Assembly (NCBI GenBank): GCA_016716385.1
Contig: JADJWL010000003.1
Span: forward strand, 434,001-498,000
Direction: 5' to 3'
From: Bryobacterales bacterium
GTDB lineage: Bacteria; Acidobacteriota; Terriglobia; Bryobacterales; Bryobacteraceae
DNA length: 64,000 bases
How positions within the stretch are numbered: the stretch's first letter is position 1; the number at the start of each line of letters is the position of its first letter. A model generated the notes under the pieces. That model was given only the letters and a program-made list of their open reading frames with translations. It was not told where the DNA came from and did not search any database. The translations under genes were made by a program, and so were the position numbers. Below are positions 36,370 through 47,146 of the stretch, in pieces.

Positions 36370-37718
36370 AGCGGCGGACCTTCCTGCGCGCGGCGGCGCC
36401 GGCGATCCTGACCGCGCGCATGGGGTCCGCCGCGGACCGCCCGAACATCGTTTGGATTTTCGGCGAGGATATGGGCCCGCAGCTCGGCTGCTACGGCTAC
36501 CCGCTGGTAACCACTCCCAATCTCGATCGGCTCGCCCGCGAGGGCGCACGATTCGACCGCGCCTTCACGACCGCTCCGGTCTGCTCCGCGAGCCGTTCGG
36601 CGTTCAACACGGGTGTGTACCAGACGACCACAGGCACGCACCACCACCGCAGCCACCGCAAAGACGGATACCGCTTGCCCGAAGGCGTGCGGCTGGTGTC
36701 GGAGCGCCTGCGGGACGCCGGCTACTTCACGGCCAACGTCCTGGAGTTCGCCTCAGGCATCGGCGGCACCGGCAAGACCGATTTCAATTTCACGGTGGAC
36801 AAGCCATTCGACGGGACCCACTGGAACCAGCGCAAGGCCGGTCAACCGTTTTTTGCCCAGGTCAACTTCCGGGCGCCGCACAAGGGACCCGCGTTCAAGG
36901 AAGCGCGGCGACAGACCAACCTGATCGATCCGCAGCGGGTGACGCTGCCTCCCTATTTTCCCGATCACGCGGTGGTGCGGGACGAGGTAGCCAACTATCT
37001 TGACGCAATCAATCTGCTGGATTCGCAGGTCGGCGTCCTGCTGGACCGCCTGGAGCGCGACCGTGTCCTCGACAACACAGCGATCTTCTTCATGGGCGAC
37101 AACGGACAGTGCCTGATCCGCGGCAAACAGTGGCTCTACGACGCGGGCATCCACGTCCCGCTGCTGCTGCGCTGGCCCGGCGTTGTGCGGGCGGGCACCG
37201 TCCGCGACGAAATGGTTCTATCGCTCGATATGACGGCGACGACGCTGGCCGCGGCGGGCGTGAGCCTTCCCGCTGCGTTCGACGGGCGGCCCCTTGTTGG
37301 CGCGGGAGCGCGCCAGCGGCCGTACATCATCGCCGCGCGGGACCGCTGCGACATGACGGTCGACCGCATCCGCTGCGTCCGGGACACGCGCTACAAGTAC
37401 ATCCGCAACTTCATGCCGGAGCGGCCGTACACGCAGCACAACGAGTACATCCAGCGCGAGTACCCGACTCTGGGCGTGATGAAGGAGCTGCACGCAGCGG
37501 GTCAGCTCGACAACACACAATCGCTGTTCATGGCCCCACGCAAGCCGGAGGTCGAGTTCTACGACACCGCCGTGGATCCTCACGAAGTAAACAACCTGGC
37601 GGACGCCCCGCAGCACCGGAAGCGCGTCACAGCGATGGCCGGCCTGCTCGACGACTGGATCCACCAGACCGGCGACCGCGGGGCACAGCCTGAACCCGAA
37701 GAAGCGCGCAGGTTGTAG
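36366..37718 (+). CDS. Exported Cys-type sulfatase
   Basis: 450 residues. Twin-arginine-like leader (MKRRTFLRAAAPAILTARMG). WIFGEDMGPQLG metal site, CSASR (C73-R77) signature with alanine at the third position, and FFMGDNGQCLIRGKQWLYDAG near the second metal site. The HHHRSHRKDG stretch after the signature and its CxASR type differ from the neighbour at 34897, so the two sulfatases probably have different substrates. ATG 36366 overlaps the upstream stop by 4 nt. Confidence 0.92.
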   Translation: MKRRTFLRAAAPAILTARMGSAADRPNIVWIFGEDMGPQLGCYGYPLVTTPNLDRLAREGARFDRAFTTAPVCSASRSAFNTGVYQTTTGTHHHRSHRKDGYRLPEGVRLVSERLRDAGYFTANVLEFASGIGGTGKTDFNFTVDKPFDGTHWNQRKAGQPFFAQVNFRAPHKGPAFKEARRQTNLIDPQRVTLPPYFPDHAVVRDEVANYLDAINLLDSQVGVLLDRLERDRVLDNTAIFFMGDNGQCLIRGKQWLYDAGIHVPLLLRWPGVVRAGTVRDEMVLSLDMTATTLAAAGVSLPAAFDGRPLVGAGARQRPYIIAARDRCDMTVDRIRCVRDTRYKYIRNFMPERPYTQHNEYIQREYPTLGVMKELHAAGQLDNTQSLFMAPRKPEVEFYDTAVDPHEVNNLADAPQHRKRVTAMAGLLDDWIHQTGDRGAQPEPEEARRL

Positions 37719-37721
37719 CGC

Positions 37722-37727
37722 TATTCT
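37722..37727 (+). promoter_or_regulatory. -10-like TATTCT before the M28 peptidase gene
   Basis: TATTCT ends 7 nt before the ATG at 37735. No RBS lies between and no -35 box is evident, so the transcript may be leaderless. Confidence 0.45.
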
Positions 37728-37734
37728 GTGTCTA

Positions 37735-38562
37735 ATGCTGCGATTGCTTCCGTGGCCGCTCCTCTTTCTCCTCAGTGCGAGCCTCGCGGCGCAGGATGTC
37801 CGTTTCGTCCCGCAGAGCCGCGAATCGATCGAGCGGCGTCTCGACGCTCTCGCGGTCACCAATAGCGAGCGCGCCGCCACCATGCGGAAGCTGTTTCACG
37901 AGGCCGGCTGCGGGGAGCGTCTGTCCGACGCGCCGGTGCGCGGAGCGAAACTCCCGAACGTGGTCTGCGACCTCCCGGGAGAACGCAGCGACACCATCGT
38001 CGTCGGCGCGCACTACGACAAGACCGGCGCCGGGCAGGGCGCCATCGACAATTGGGCGGGTGTTTCTCTGCTGCCGGCGCTGTTCGAGAGTCTTGCGGAC
38101 GAACCCCGGAATCACACGTTCATCTTCATCGCGTTCGCCGAGGAAGAAAGCGGACTCTTGGGGTCGCATTCCTTTGTCAGACACCTCGGCAAGGACGGCG
38201 CGCGGCGTGTCCTGGCGATGGTCAACCTCGATTCTCTGGGCCTCGGCCCCACCAAGGTGGGAATCACGACGTCGAGCGAGCATCTGGTCCGGTGGGCCTC
38301 GGCGGTGTCCCGGTCGATGAAACTGCCCCTGGAAGGCATGAGCTACGACCAGGTCGGCAGATCCGACTCGGCCTCCTTCCGGGCAAAGAAGATTCCGACA
38401 ATCGATTTTCACTCCGTCACGACCGAGACGCTGGCAGTCCTCCACTCGAAGGAGGACCGGCTGGATCGGATCGCGCGAGACGATTTCTTTGAAAGCTACC
38501 GGCTGATCGCCGCCTATCTCGCGCTGCTGGACACCGGGCGCGCCTGGCCCGCCGGCAAGTGA
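37735..38562 (+). CDS. Secreted M28-family zinc aminopeptidase
   Basis: 275 residues with a signal peptide (LLPWPLLFLLSASLAA). Zinc ligands and catalytic residues of M28 appear in order: VGAHYDKTGAG (His), AIDNWAG (bridging Asp), FAEEESGLLG (catalytic Glu and ligand Glu), MVNLDSLG (Asp) and IDFHSV (His). It removes N-terminal residues from peptides in the periplasm or outside. Its stop overlaps the GTG of the penicillin-binding-like gene by 4 nt, an unusual pairing. Confidence 0.92.
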   Translation: MLRLLPWPLLFLLSASLAAQDVRFVPQSRESIERRLDALAVTNSERAATMRKLFHEAGCGERLSDAPVRGAKLPNVVCDLPGERSDTIVVGAHYDKTGAGQGAIDNWAGVSLLPALFESLADEPRNHTFIFIAFAEEESGLLGSHSFVRHLGKDGARRVLAMVNLDSLGLGPTKVGITTSSEHLVRWASAVSRSMKLPLEGMSYDQVGRSDSASFRAKKIPTIDFHSVTTETLAVLHSKEDRLDRIARDDFFESYRLIAAYLALLDTGRAWPAGK

Positions 38563-39431
38563 CCCAGCTCGCTTTTGCGCTCTTGTGGCTGCCCGCGGCG
38601 CAAACAGCCGGGGCGGACTTCGAGCGCGCGATGGAAGGGCGCCGCGGCACGGTGGTTGCGGTCGAGGTCGAATCCGGCCGGCTCCTCGGCGCACACCGCC
38701 TGGACATCGCGGCGCGGCGCCTGGCCCGGCCCGGCTCCGCCGTGAAGCCGTTCTCCCTGCTCGCGCTGCTCAACGGACGCCGAGCCGGCTACGGCACTAC
38801 GTGGTTCTGCCAGCGCCGGCTCGACATCGGGCCCCGGCGCTTCGATTGCACGCATCCGCACACTCCCCTGCCTCTTGAGTCCGGCGCGGCCCTCGCGTAT
38901 TCGTGCAACACGTTCTTCGCGCATTTCGCTTCCGCCTTGTTGCCGTCGGAACTGTCCGAAACGTTCGTCCGGGTGGGGCTGACCAGCCGGACGGGTCTCG
39001 CCTCTATCGAGGCGGCGGGCGCGGCGCGGCCGGCGCGCACCGAGGAAGAGCGCCAACTCCAGGCGCTCGGTGAGGCCGGCATCGAAGTGACCCCGCTTGG
39101 ACTACTCAATGCCTACCGCAAGCTGGCGCAGCGCCGCCTGCTGCCGGAACCCATCGACTTCGATACCGGCATGATCTACCGCGGCCTCGATGAGGCCACA
39201 CAATACGGCACGGCGCGGCTTGCCAGTCCGGACGGGATTCGCGTCGCTGGAAAAACGGGGACGGCGTCGGCCCTGGGACGCGCGCCGCCCACCGCCTGGT
39301 TCGCCGGCTGGATGCCCGCGGAACAACCGCGCGTTGTGATCGTCGTGATGATCGAAGGCGGCCGCGGCGGCGCCGACGCCGCTCCCGTGGCGCGGCGCGT
39401 CATCGAAGCGCTCGCAAGCGCCGCGAAGTGA
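38559..39431 (+). CDS. Miniature penicillin-binding transpeptidase-like protein
   Basis: 290 residues with a predicted signal (LAFALLWLPAAQTAGA). It has the three motifs of the penicillin-binding fold: SxxK as S60-A-V-K63 in PGSAVKPF, SxN as S115-C-N117, and KTG at 232-234 (AGKTGTAS). It lacks the N-terminal dimerisation domain and membrane anchor of class B PBPs, so it is close to a stand-alone transpeptidase domain. It could be a peptidoglycan-remodelling enzyme or a beta-lactam-binding sensor; class D beta-lactamase is less likely. Start GTG 38559 overlaps the peptidase stop (GTGA). Confidence 0.8.
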   Translation: MTQLAFALLWLPAAQTAGADFERAMEGRRGTVVAVEVESGRLLGAHRLDIAARRLARPGSAVKPFSLLALLNGRRAGYGTTWFCQRRLDIGPRRFDCTHPHTPLPLESGAALAYSCNTFFAHFASALLPSELSETFVRVGLTSRTGLASIEAAGAARPARTEEERQLQALGEAGIEVTPLGLLNAYRKLAQRRLLPEPIDFDTGMIYRGLDEATQYGTARLASPDGIRVAGKTGTASALGRAPPTAWFAGWMPAEQPRVVIVVMIEGGRGGADAAPVARRVIEALASAAK

Positions 39432-39432
39432 A

Positions 39433-39438
39433 TATACT
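39433..39438 (+). promoter_or_regulatory. -10-like TATACT before the amidohydrolase gene
   Basis: TATACT ends 6 nt before the ATG at 39445, the classic distance to a transcription start at the A of the ATG. Confidence 0.5.
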
Positions 39439-39444
39439 CTTGAT

Positions 39445-40365
39445 ATGCCAGCAGACCTTACCAGACGGACCGCGCTTGGCGCGATCGCGGGCGGCGCCTT
39501 CGTTGCCTGCCAGAAGGAACAGCCCCAGACCAGCGAAGTGAAGCCGTACCGCATCATCGATCCGCACGTTCACGTCTGGAAGGCCGACCCCAAGTATCCC
39601 TGGGCCGCCGAAACGAAGACGCCTCCCGCCGAGGACCGCACGCCCGAAATGCTCCTCGAACTGATGAAGGCGCATAACGTCGAGAAGACGGTCATCATCC
39701 AGGTGATTCACTACCGCTGGGACAACAGCTATCTACGGGACGTGTTGAAGCAATACCCGCAGTATTTCAAGGGTGTCGCGCGCGTCAATCCGGAAGACCC
39801 GGCCGCTCCCGACCATCTCTCGAAGCTCGTCGAAGAGGACAAGATGAGCGGCGTGCGTCTGAGCCCGGCGGGTAACCCCGCGGGCGACTGGATCAAGGGC
39901 CCGCTGATGCCGCCGCTGTGGAAACGCTGCAACGAGCTGAGAGTGCCGATGACGATCCTGGCGCCGGTGGTCCGCATGCCCGACGTGGCGCCGCTGATCG
40001 AGAGCCTGCCGGAGTTGACGGTAGTGATCGACCACATGGCCGATTCCCCCATCGACAAGCCGGAAGAACTCGACAAGCTGATCGCGCTCCAGAAGTACCC
40101 GAAGGTCTTCGTCAAGCTCTCGCACTCCTGGTCGCTCTCCAAGCAGGAGTACCCGTGGCGGGACACGCACGATCAGATCAAGCGCCTCTACGACAGCTTC
40201 GGTCCGCAGCGGCTGATGTGGGGCACCGACTGGCCGGTGTCGGAGCGGCACGCCACTTACGGGCAGACGCTGTCGTTGATTCAGGACGAGCTGAAGTTCC
40301 TCAACGAGGAAGACAAGAGTTGGATTCTGAGCCGCACCGTCGAGCGCGTCTGGCCGTTCGCCTGA
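39445..40365 (+). CDS. Amidohydrolase 2-family lipoprotein
   Basis: 306 residues. The N-terminus has a twin-arginine-like TRRTALGAIAGGAF followed by a lipobox-type FVAC (C22), so an exported lipoprotein is likely. The TIM barrel shows IIDPHVHVWK (HxH metal motif), VIDHMADSP, LSHSWSLS and MWGTDWPVSE (closing Asp), as in COG3618 lactonases and decarboxylases. Substrate unknown; relatives hydrolyse sugar lactones or 2-pyrone-4,6-dicarboxylate. It has a close -10-like TATACT. Convergent with the EamA gene, 28 nt away. Confidence 0.88.
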   Translation: MPADLTRRTALGAIAGGAFVACQKEQPQTSEVKPYRIIDPHVHVWKADPKYPWAAETKTPPAEDRTPEMLLELMKAHNVEKTVIIQVIHYRWDNSYLRDVLKQYPQYFKGVARVNPEDPAAPDHLSKLVEEDKMSGVRLSPAGNPAGDWIKGPLMPPLWKRCNELRVPMTILAPVVRMPDVAPLIESLPELTVVIDHMADSPIDKPEELDKLIALQKYPKVFVKLSHSWSLSKQEYPWRDTHDQIKRLYDSFGPQRLMWGTDWPVSERHATYGQTLSLIQDELKFLNEEDKSWILSRTVERVWPFA

Positions 40366-40393
40366 ACGAGCCCCCCTGGCAAGCCGGAGACGC

Positions 40394-41212
40394 TCAGGCG
40401 TCCCGGCTGCCTCTGAGGCTCTGCGACTTGACGATCGCCACGCCCAGAAAGATGATGCCCATAGCCGAGCCTTCGCGCCAGCCGAACGGCTCGCGATAGA
40501 CGAGCCACCCGAGCACCACCGCCACGACACAGTTCAGATACGAGTGGATCGACACGACTGCCACCGGCAGGCGCTCCAGCACATACGTGTAGGACGTGTA
40601 GCCAATGATGGATCCGAAGACGATCAGGTAGATCATGGCGCCTACGCCGCGCACGCTCCATTCCACGGGATGCGCCGGAACCAGGGCGGCGATGGGCAGG
40701 AACGCGATTCCCGCCGCAAGCTGGTGAATTGCGCCAACCGCCAGCGCGTGGCCGCCGACGGCCTGCCGCCGCTGGTAAATGGAGCCGAACGACCACGCCG
40801 CCATCCCCACCTGCAGGATCAGGAATCCCCGCAACAGCGACCGGTCCAGCGACTGCCCGGTCAGGTCCGGCGCCAACAGGACCAACGCTCCCAGGAGTCC
40901 CACCACCATACCCGCCACGGTCGGACCATGCAGCCGCTGTCCCCCGGGGAGGGCCGCTTCGAGCGAGATCATCCAGAACGGAGAGATCGTAATCATCAGC
41001 CCCGCCATGCCGCTGGCGATGAACAGTTCGGAAACGGTCAGGGCCGCGTTTCCCAGACCCAGGATCAGCACGCCGGCGAAGGCCGTCTTACGCAGAGCGT
41101 CGCCCGAAGGCAGTTGCCCGCCGCGCGCTTTCACTACTGCCAGAAGAATGGATCCGGAAATCAGGAAGCGGGCTGACACGAGCATCATCGGCGGGAACGA
41201 CTCCAGCGCCAT
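40394..41212 (-). CDS. EamA/DMT-family transporter, N-terminus lost by frameshift
   Basis: 272 residues as an intact frame, about nine membrane helices, two EamA repeats (second from AWSFGSIYQRRQAVGG). Reading upstream of ATG 41212 in the same frame gives FWGTTYLGIR, the normal first-helix motif of the family, but the frame then meets a stop at 41289-41291 without a usual start codon. The missing beginning (HPLWKAY) is in the neighbouring frame (see 41213-41294). The protein made from ATG 41212 would lack most of the first helix. Either a one-base indel (real or sequencing error) or a frameshift event is involved. Confidence 0.8.
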   Translation of the reverse strand: MALESFPPMMLVSARFLISGSILLAVVKARGGQLPSGDALRKTAFAGVLILGLGNAALTVSELFIASGMAGLMITISPFWMISLEAALPGGQRLHGPTVAGMVVGLLGALVLLAPDLTGQSLDRSLLRGFLILQVGMAAWSFGSIYQRRQAVGGHALAVGAIHQLAAGIAFLPIAALVPAHPVEWSVRGVGAMIYLIVFGSIIGYTSYTYVLERLPVAVVSIHSYLNCVVAVVLGWLVYREPFGWREGSAMGIIFLGVAIVKSQSLRGSRDA

Positions 41213-41294
41213 GCGGATACCCAGATAGGTGGTGCCCCAGAAGACGGAAACGGAGGCGAGTGCGGTACGCCTTCCACAGGGGATGCGCGGTCAA
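41213..41294 (-). pseudogene. 5' end of the EamA gene, broken by an apparent +1 frameshift
   Basis: On the minus strand, TTG 41294 opens TAHPLWKAY, a typical EamA start, then runs out of frame. One base later (around the CC at 41264-41265) the frame that continues into the transporter reads ALASVSVFWGTTYLGIR. Dropping one C would give a seamless family-like N-terminus. There is no long slippery run. Confidence 0.6.
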
Positions 41295-41370
41295 CGTCTC
41301 AGCGTAGCATGCCGTTTGCGGGGTCACGCGCGAGCGTGCGGCAGGTTGTTACGATAAGAACATTCGTCTT

Positions 41371-44379
<3,009 letters not shown>

Positions 44380-44384
44380 TGCCC

Positions 44385-45785
44385 ATGCCGGATGCCCGTA
44401 TCGAACGCACGCGTCGCTGGTTCTTTGAACAGTGCGGCGTCGGCCTCGGCGCCATCGCGCTGGGTCATCTGCTCGGCGGCACGGCTCGCGCCGCGGACCC
44501 GCTCGCGCCCAAGCAACCGCACTTCGCGCCGAAGGCCAGGAACGTCATTTTCCTGTTTATGGCCGGCGCGCCGAGTCACCTCGAGCTTTTCGATCACAAG
44601 CCGCAACTGGCGAAGTTCGACGGCACTCTCCCGCCAGCCGATCTGCTCAAGGGCTACCGCGCAGCGTTCATCAACCCGAACTCGAAGCTGCTCGGACCGC
44701 GGTTCCAGTTCGCGCGCTACGGCCGCAACGGCGCCACGATCTCCGAGCTTCTGCCGCACCTCGCGCAGATCGTCGACGATATCGCGATCGTCAAGTCTCT
44801 CTCGACCGACGCGTTCAATCACGCCCCAGGCCAGCTCCTGATGAATACCGGCTCGCAGCAGTTCGGGCGGCCGAGCATGGGCGCCTGGGTGACGTACGGC
44901 CTGGGCAGCGAATCCCGCGACCTGCCCGCGTTCGTCGTCTTCAGTTCCGGCAAGAAGGGACCGAGCGGTGGCAGTTCCTGCTGGGGCAGCGGCTTCCTGC
45001 CCACCGTGTACCAGGGCGTGCAGTTCCGCGGGTCGGGTGATCCCGTACTCTATCTGTCGAACCCGCCGGGCGTAGACGAGACCTCGCAGCGGGACTCGCT
45101 CGACACACTGCGCCGGCTGAACGAAATGCGCCAGGGCATCGTGGGCGACCCCGAGATCGCCACGCGGATCAACTCGTTCGAGATGGCGTTCCGGATGCAG
45201 ACGAGTGCGCCGGAGCTGATGGACATCTCGAAGGAATCTCCCGAGACTTTGGAAATGTACGGCGCCAAGCCGGGAGCGTCATCGTACGCGAACAACTGCC
45301 TGCTCGCCCGGCGGCTGGTGGAACGCGGCGTACGCTTCGTGCAGCTCTATCACGAGGCGTGGGACCAGCACGGCAATCTCGTCAAGGACCTGAAGCAGAA
45401 CTGCGCAGACACGGACCGCGCGTCCGCCGCGCTCGTGCGCGACCTGAAGCAGCGCGGCCTGCTCGACGACACGCTCGTCGTCTGGGGCGGCGAATTCGGC
45501 CGTACGCCGATGGTGCAGGGCGGCGGCGACGACGGGCGCGACCATCATCCCAACGCCTTCACGATGTGGTTCGCGGGCGGCGGCACCAAGCCGGGACTGC
45601 TGCTCGGCGAGACCGATGAACTCGGGTTCAACGTCACGAGCGACAAGATCCATGTGCACGATTTGCACGCCACGATCCTGCACCTGCTCGGCTTCGACCA
45701 TACGAAGCTGACCTACCGGTTCCAGGGCCGCGACTTCCGGCTCACTGACGTGCACGGCCACGTCGCGACTAAAATGCTTGCATGA
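44385..45785 (+). CDS. DUF1501-domain exported protein
   Basis: 466 residues from ATG 44385. Tat-type leader (RTRRWFFEQCGVGLGAIALGHLL), then IFLFMAGAPSHLELFDHKPQL, the standard DUF1501 start, VVWGGEFGRTPMVQGGGDDGRDHHP and an alkaline-phosphatase-like fold. DUF1501 proteins are nearly always encoded after a PSD1 protein, as here. AAGGAG at 44371-44376 gives 8-nt spacing to ATG 44385, better than the ATG at 44379. The stop overlaps the next sulfatase by 4 nt. Biochemical role unknown. Confidence 0.93.
   Translation: MPDARIERTRRWFFEQCGVGLGAIALGHLLGGTARAADPLAPKQPHFAPKARNVIFLFMAGAPSHLELFDHKPQLAKFDGTLPPADLLKGYRAAFINPNSKLLGPRFQFARYGRNGATISELLPHLAQIVDDIAIVKSLSTDAFNHAPGQLLMNTGSQQFGRPSMGAWVTYGLGSESRDLPAFVVFSSGKKGPSGGSSCWGSGFLPTVYQGVQFRGSGDPVLYLSNPPGVDETSQRDSLDTLRRLNEMRQGIVGDPEIATRINSFEMAFRMQTSAPELMDISKESPETLEMYGAKPGASSYANNCLLARRLVERGVRFVQLYHEAWDQHGNLVKDLKQNCADTDRASAALVRDLKQRGLLDDTLVVWGGEFGRTPMVQGGGDDGRDHHPNAFTMWFAGGGTKPGLLLGETDELGFNVTSDKIHVHDLHATILHLLGFDHTKLTYRFQGRDFRLTDVHGHVATKMLA
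45770..45775 (+). promoter_or_regulatory. -10-like TAAAAT inside the end of the DUF1501 gene
   Basis: TAAAAT ends 6 nt before the ATG of the sulfatase at 45782. This would allow leaderless transcription of the sulfatase independent of the upstream pair. Confidence 0.4.
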
Positions 45786-47146
45786 CCAGCCGCCGCCAGT
45801 TCCTGAGTTCCGCCGCGCTCGGCCTAGCCGGAATTGCGTCCGCCCAAACCAGGCGGCCCAACTTCGTCATCATCTTCCTCGACGACGCGGGCTACGCCGA
45901 CTTCCACCCCTTTGCCAAGCCCGACTATGCAACGCCCAACGTCGCCCAGCTTGCGCGCGATGGCTGCCGCTTCACGAATTTCCACGTGCCGCAGGCGGTG
46001 TGCTCCGCGTCGCGGTCGGCGCTGCTGAGCGGCTGCTACCCGGGACGCACCAAGGTCTTCGGCGCGCACGGACCGCGCGCCCGCGGACTCGACCCCTCGT
46101 ACGCCACGCTCGGCAACGTCCTGCAGTCCGCGGGCTACAAGACCGCCGTCTTCGGCAAGTGGCACATCGGCGACCACGAAGATACGCGCCCGCCCGCGCG
46201 CGGGTTCGATGAATCCTGCGGGTTGATGTACTCGAACGACATGTGGGAGTTCCACCCGGAGAGCCCCGAGCGGTTCAACCAGTACCCGCTGCAGTATTGG
46301 AACGACGGCAAGATCACGATCGAACGCGTCACTCCGGATCACCAGCAGCACCTGACGACCTGGTACACCGAGCGCGCCGTCGACTTCATCCGCCGGCGCA
46401 AGGACAATCCGTTCCTGCTTTACGTCCCGCACACGATGCCGCACGTGCCGCTGTTTTGTAGCGACAGGTTCCGCGGCAAGTCGGGCAAGGGCCTCTACGC
46501 GGACGTGATGATGGAGATCGACTGGTCGGTCGGCGAGATCGCCAAGGCCCTGAAAGAGTCCGGAGTCGAAAACGACACCTTCGTCCTTTTCACGTCGGAC
46601 AACGGTCCCTGGACTTCCTACGGCAACCATGCCGGCAAGACGCCGTTCCGGGAAGCCAAAGGCACGGGGTTTGACGGCGGCACGCGCAGTCCTTGTATTG
46701 TGAAGTTCCCCGGCCGGATCAAGGCGGGATCGGCGTCCAACCGCGCGTGGTGCACGGTCGACATGCTTCCGACGCTGGCGCACCTGGCAGGCGCGGCGCT
46801 GCCCGCCAATCCATTGGACGGAAAGAACGTGTGGGACCTTGTCTCCGGCAAGGCGGGAGCTGTGAACCCGCACGAATTCTACCCCTTTTCGACAGGCCAG
46901 AATTTCGAAGGCGTGCTGAGCGGCGACGGCAAATGGAAGCTGCACCTGCCGCACGGCTACCGCGTGGTGGAGCGCGTGGGGAACGACGGCGCGGCGGGCA
47001 AGTACCGCCAGGAGAGGATCGAACTCAGCCTGTTCGATATGGAAAAAGACCCCTACGAAACCACGAACGTGCTTGAAAAGTACCCCGAGATCGCCAAGCG
47101 CATGCAGGGGTACGCGGAACGCCACCGGCGGCAGTTCTACAGTTGA
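45782..47146 (+). CDS. Exported Cys-type sulfatase
   Basis: 454 residues. Leader TSRRQFLSSAALGLAGIASA (twin-arginine). IIFLDDAGYAD metal site, CSASR (C74-R78), FGKWHIGDHED motif 2, LFTSDNGPW second metal site and KTPFREAKGTGFDGGTRSP near the C-terminal subdomain, like arylsulfatase A/N-acetylgalactosamine-sulfatase-type enzymes. It overlaps the DUF1501 stop by 4 nt and shares 1 nt with the next gene's ATG, so it is part of the cassette. Confidence 0.93.
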   Translation: MTSRRQFLSSAALGLAGIASAQTRRPNFVIIFLDDAGYADFHPFAKPDYATPNVAQLARDGCRFTNFHVPQAVCSASRSALLSGCYPGRTKVFGAHGPRARGLDPSYATLGNVLQSAGYKTAVFGKWHIGDHEDTRPPARGFDESCGLMYSNDMWEFHPESPERFNQYPLQYWNDGKITIERVTPDHQQHLTTWYTERAVDFIRRRKDNPFLLYVPHTMPHVPLFCSDRFRGKSGKGLYADVMMEIDWSVGEIAKALKESGVENDTFVLFTSDNGPWTSYGNHAGKTPFREAKGTGFDGGTRSPCIVKFPGRIKAGSASNRAWCTVDMLPTLAHLAGAALPANPLDGKNVWDLVSGKAGAVNPHEFYPFSTGQNFEGVLSGDGKWKLHLPHGYRVVERVGNDGAAGKYRQERIELSLFDMEKDPYETTNVLEKYPEIAKRMQGYAERHRRQFYS

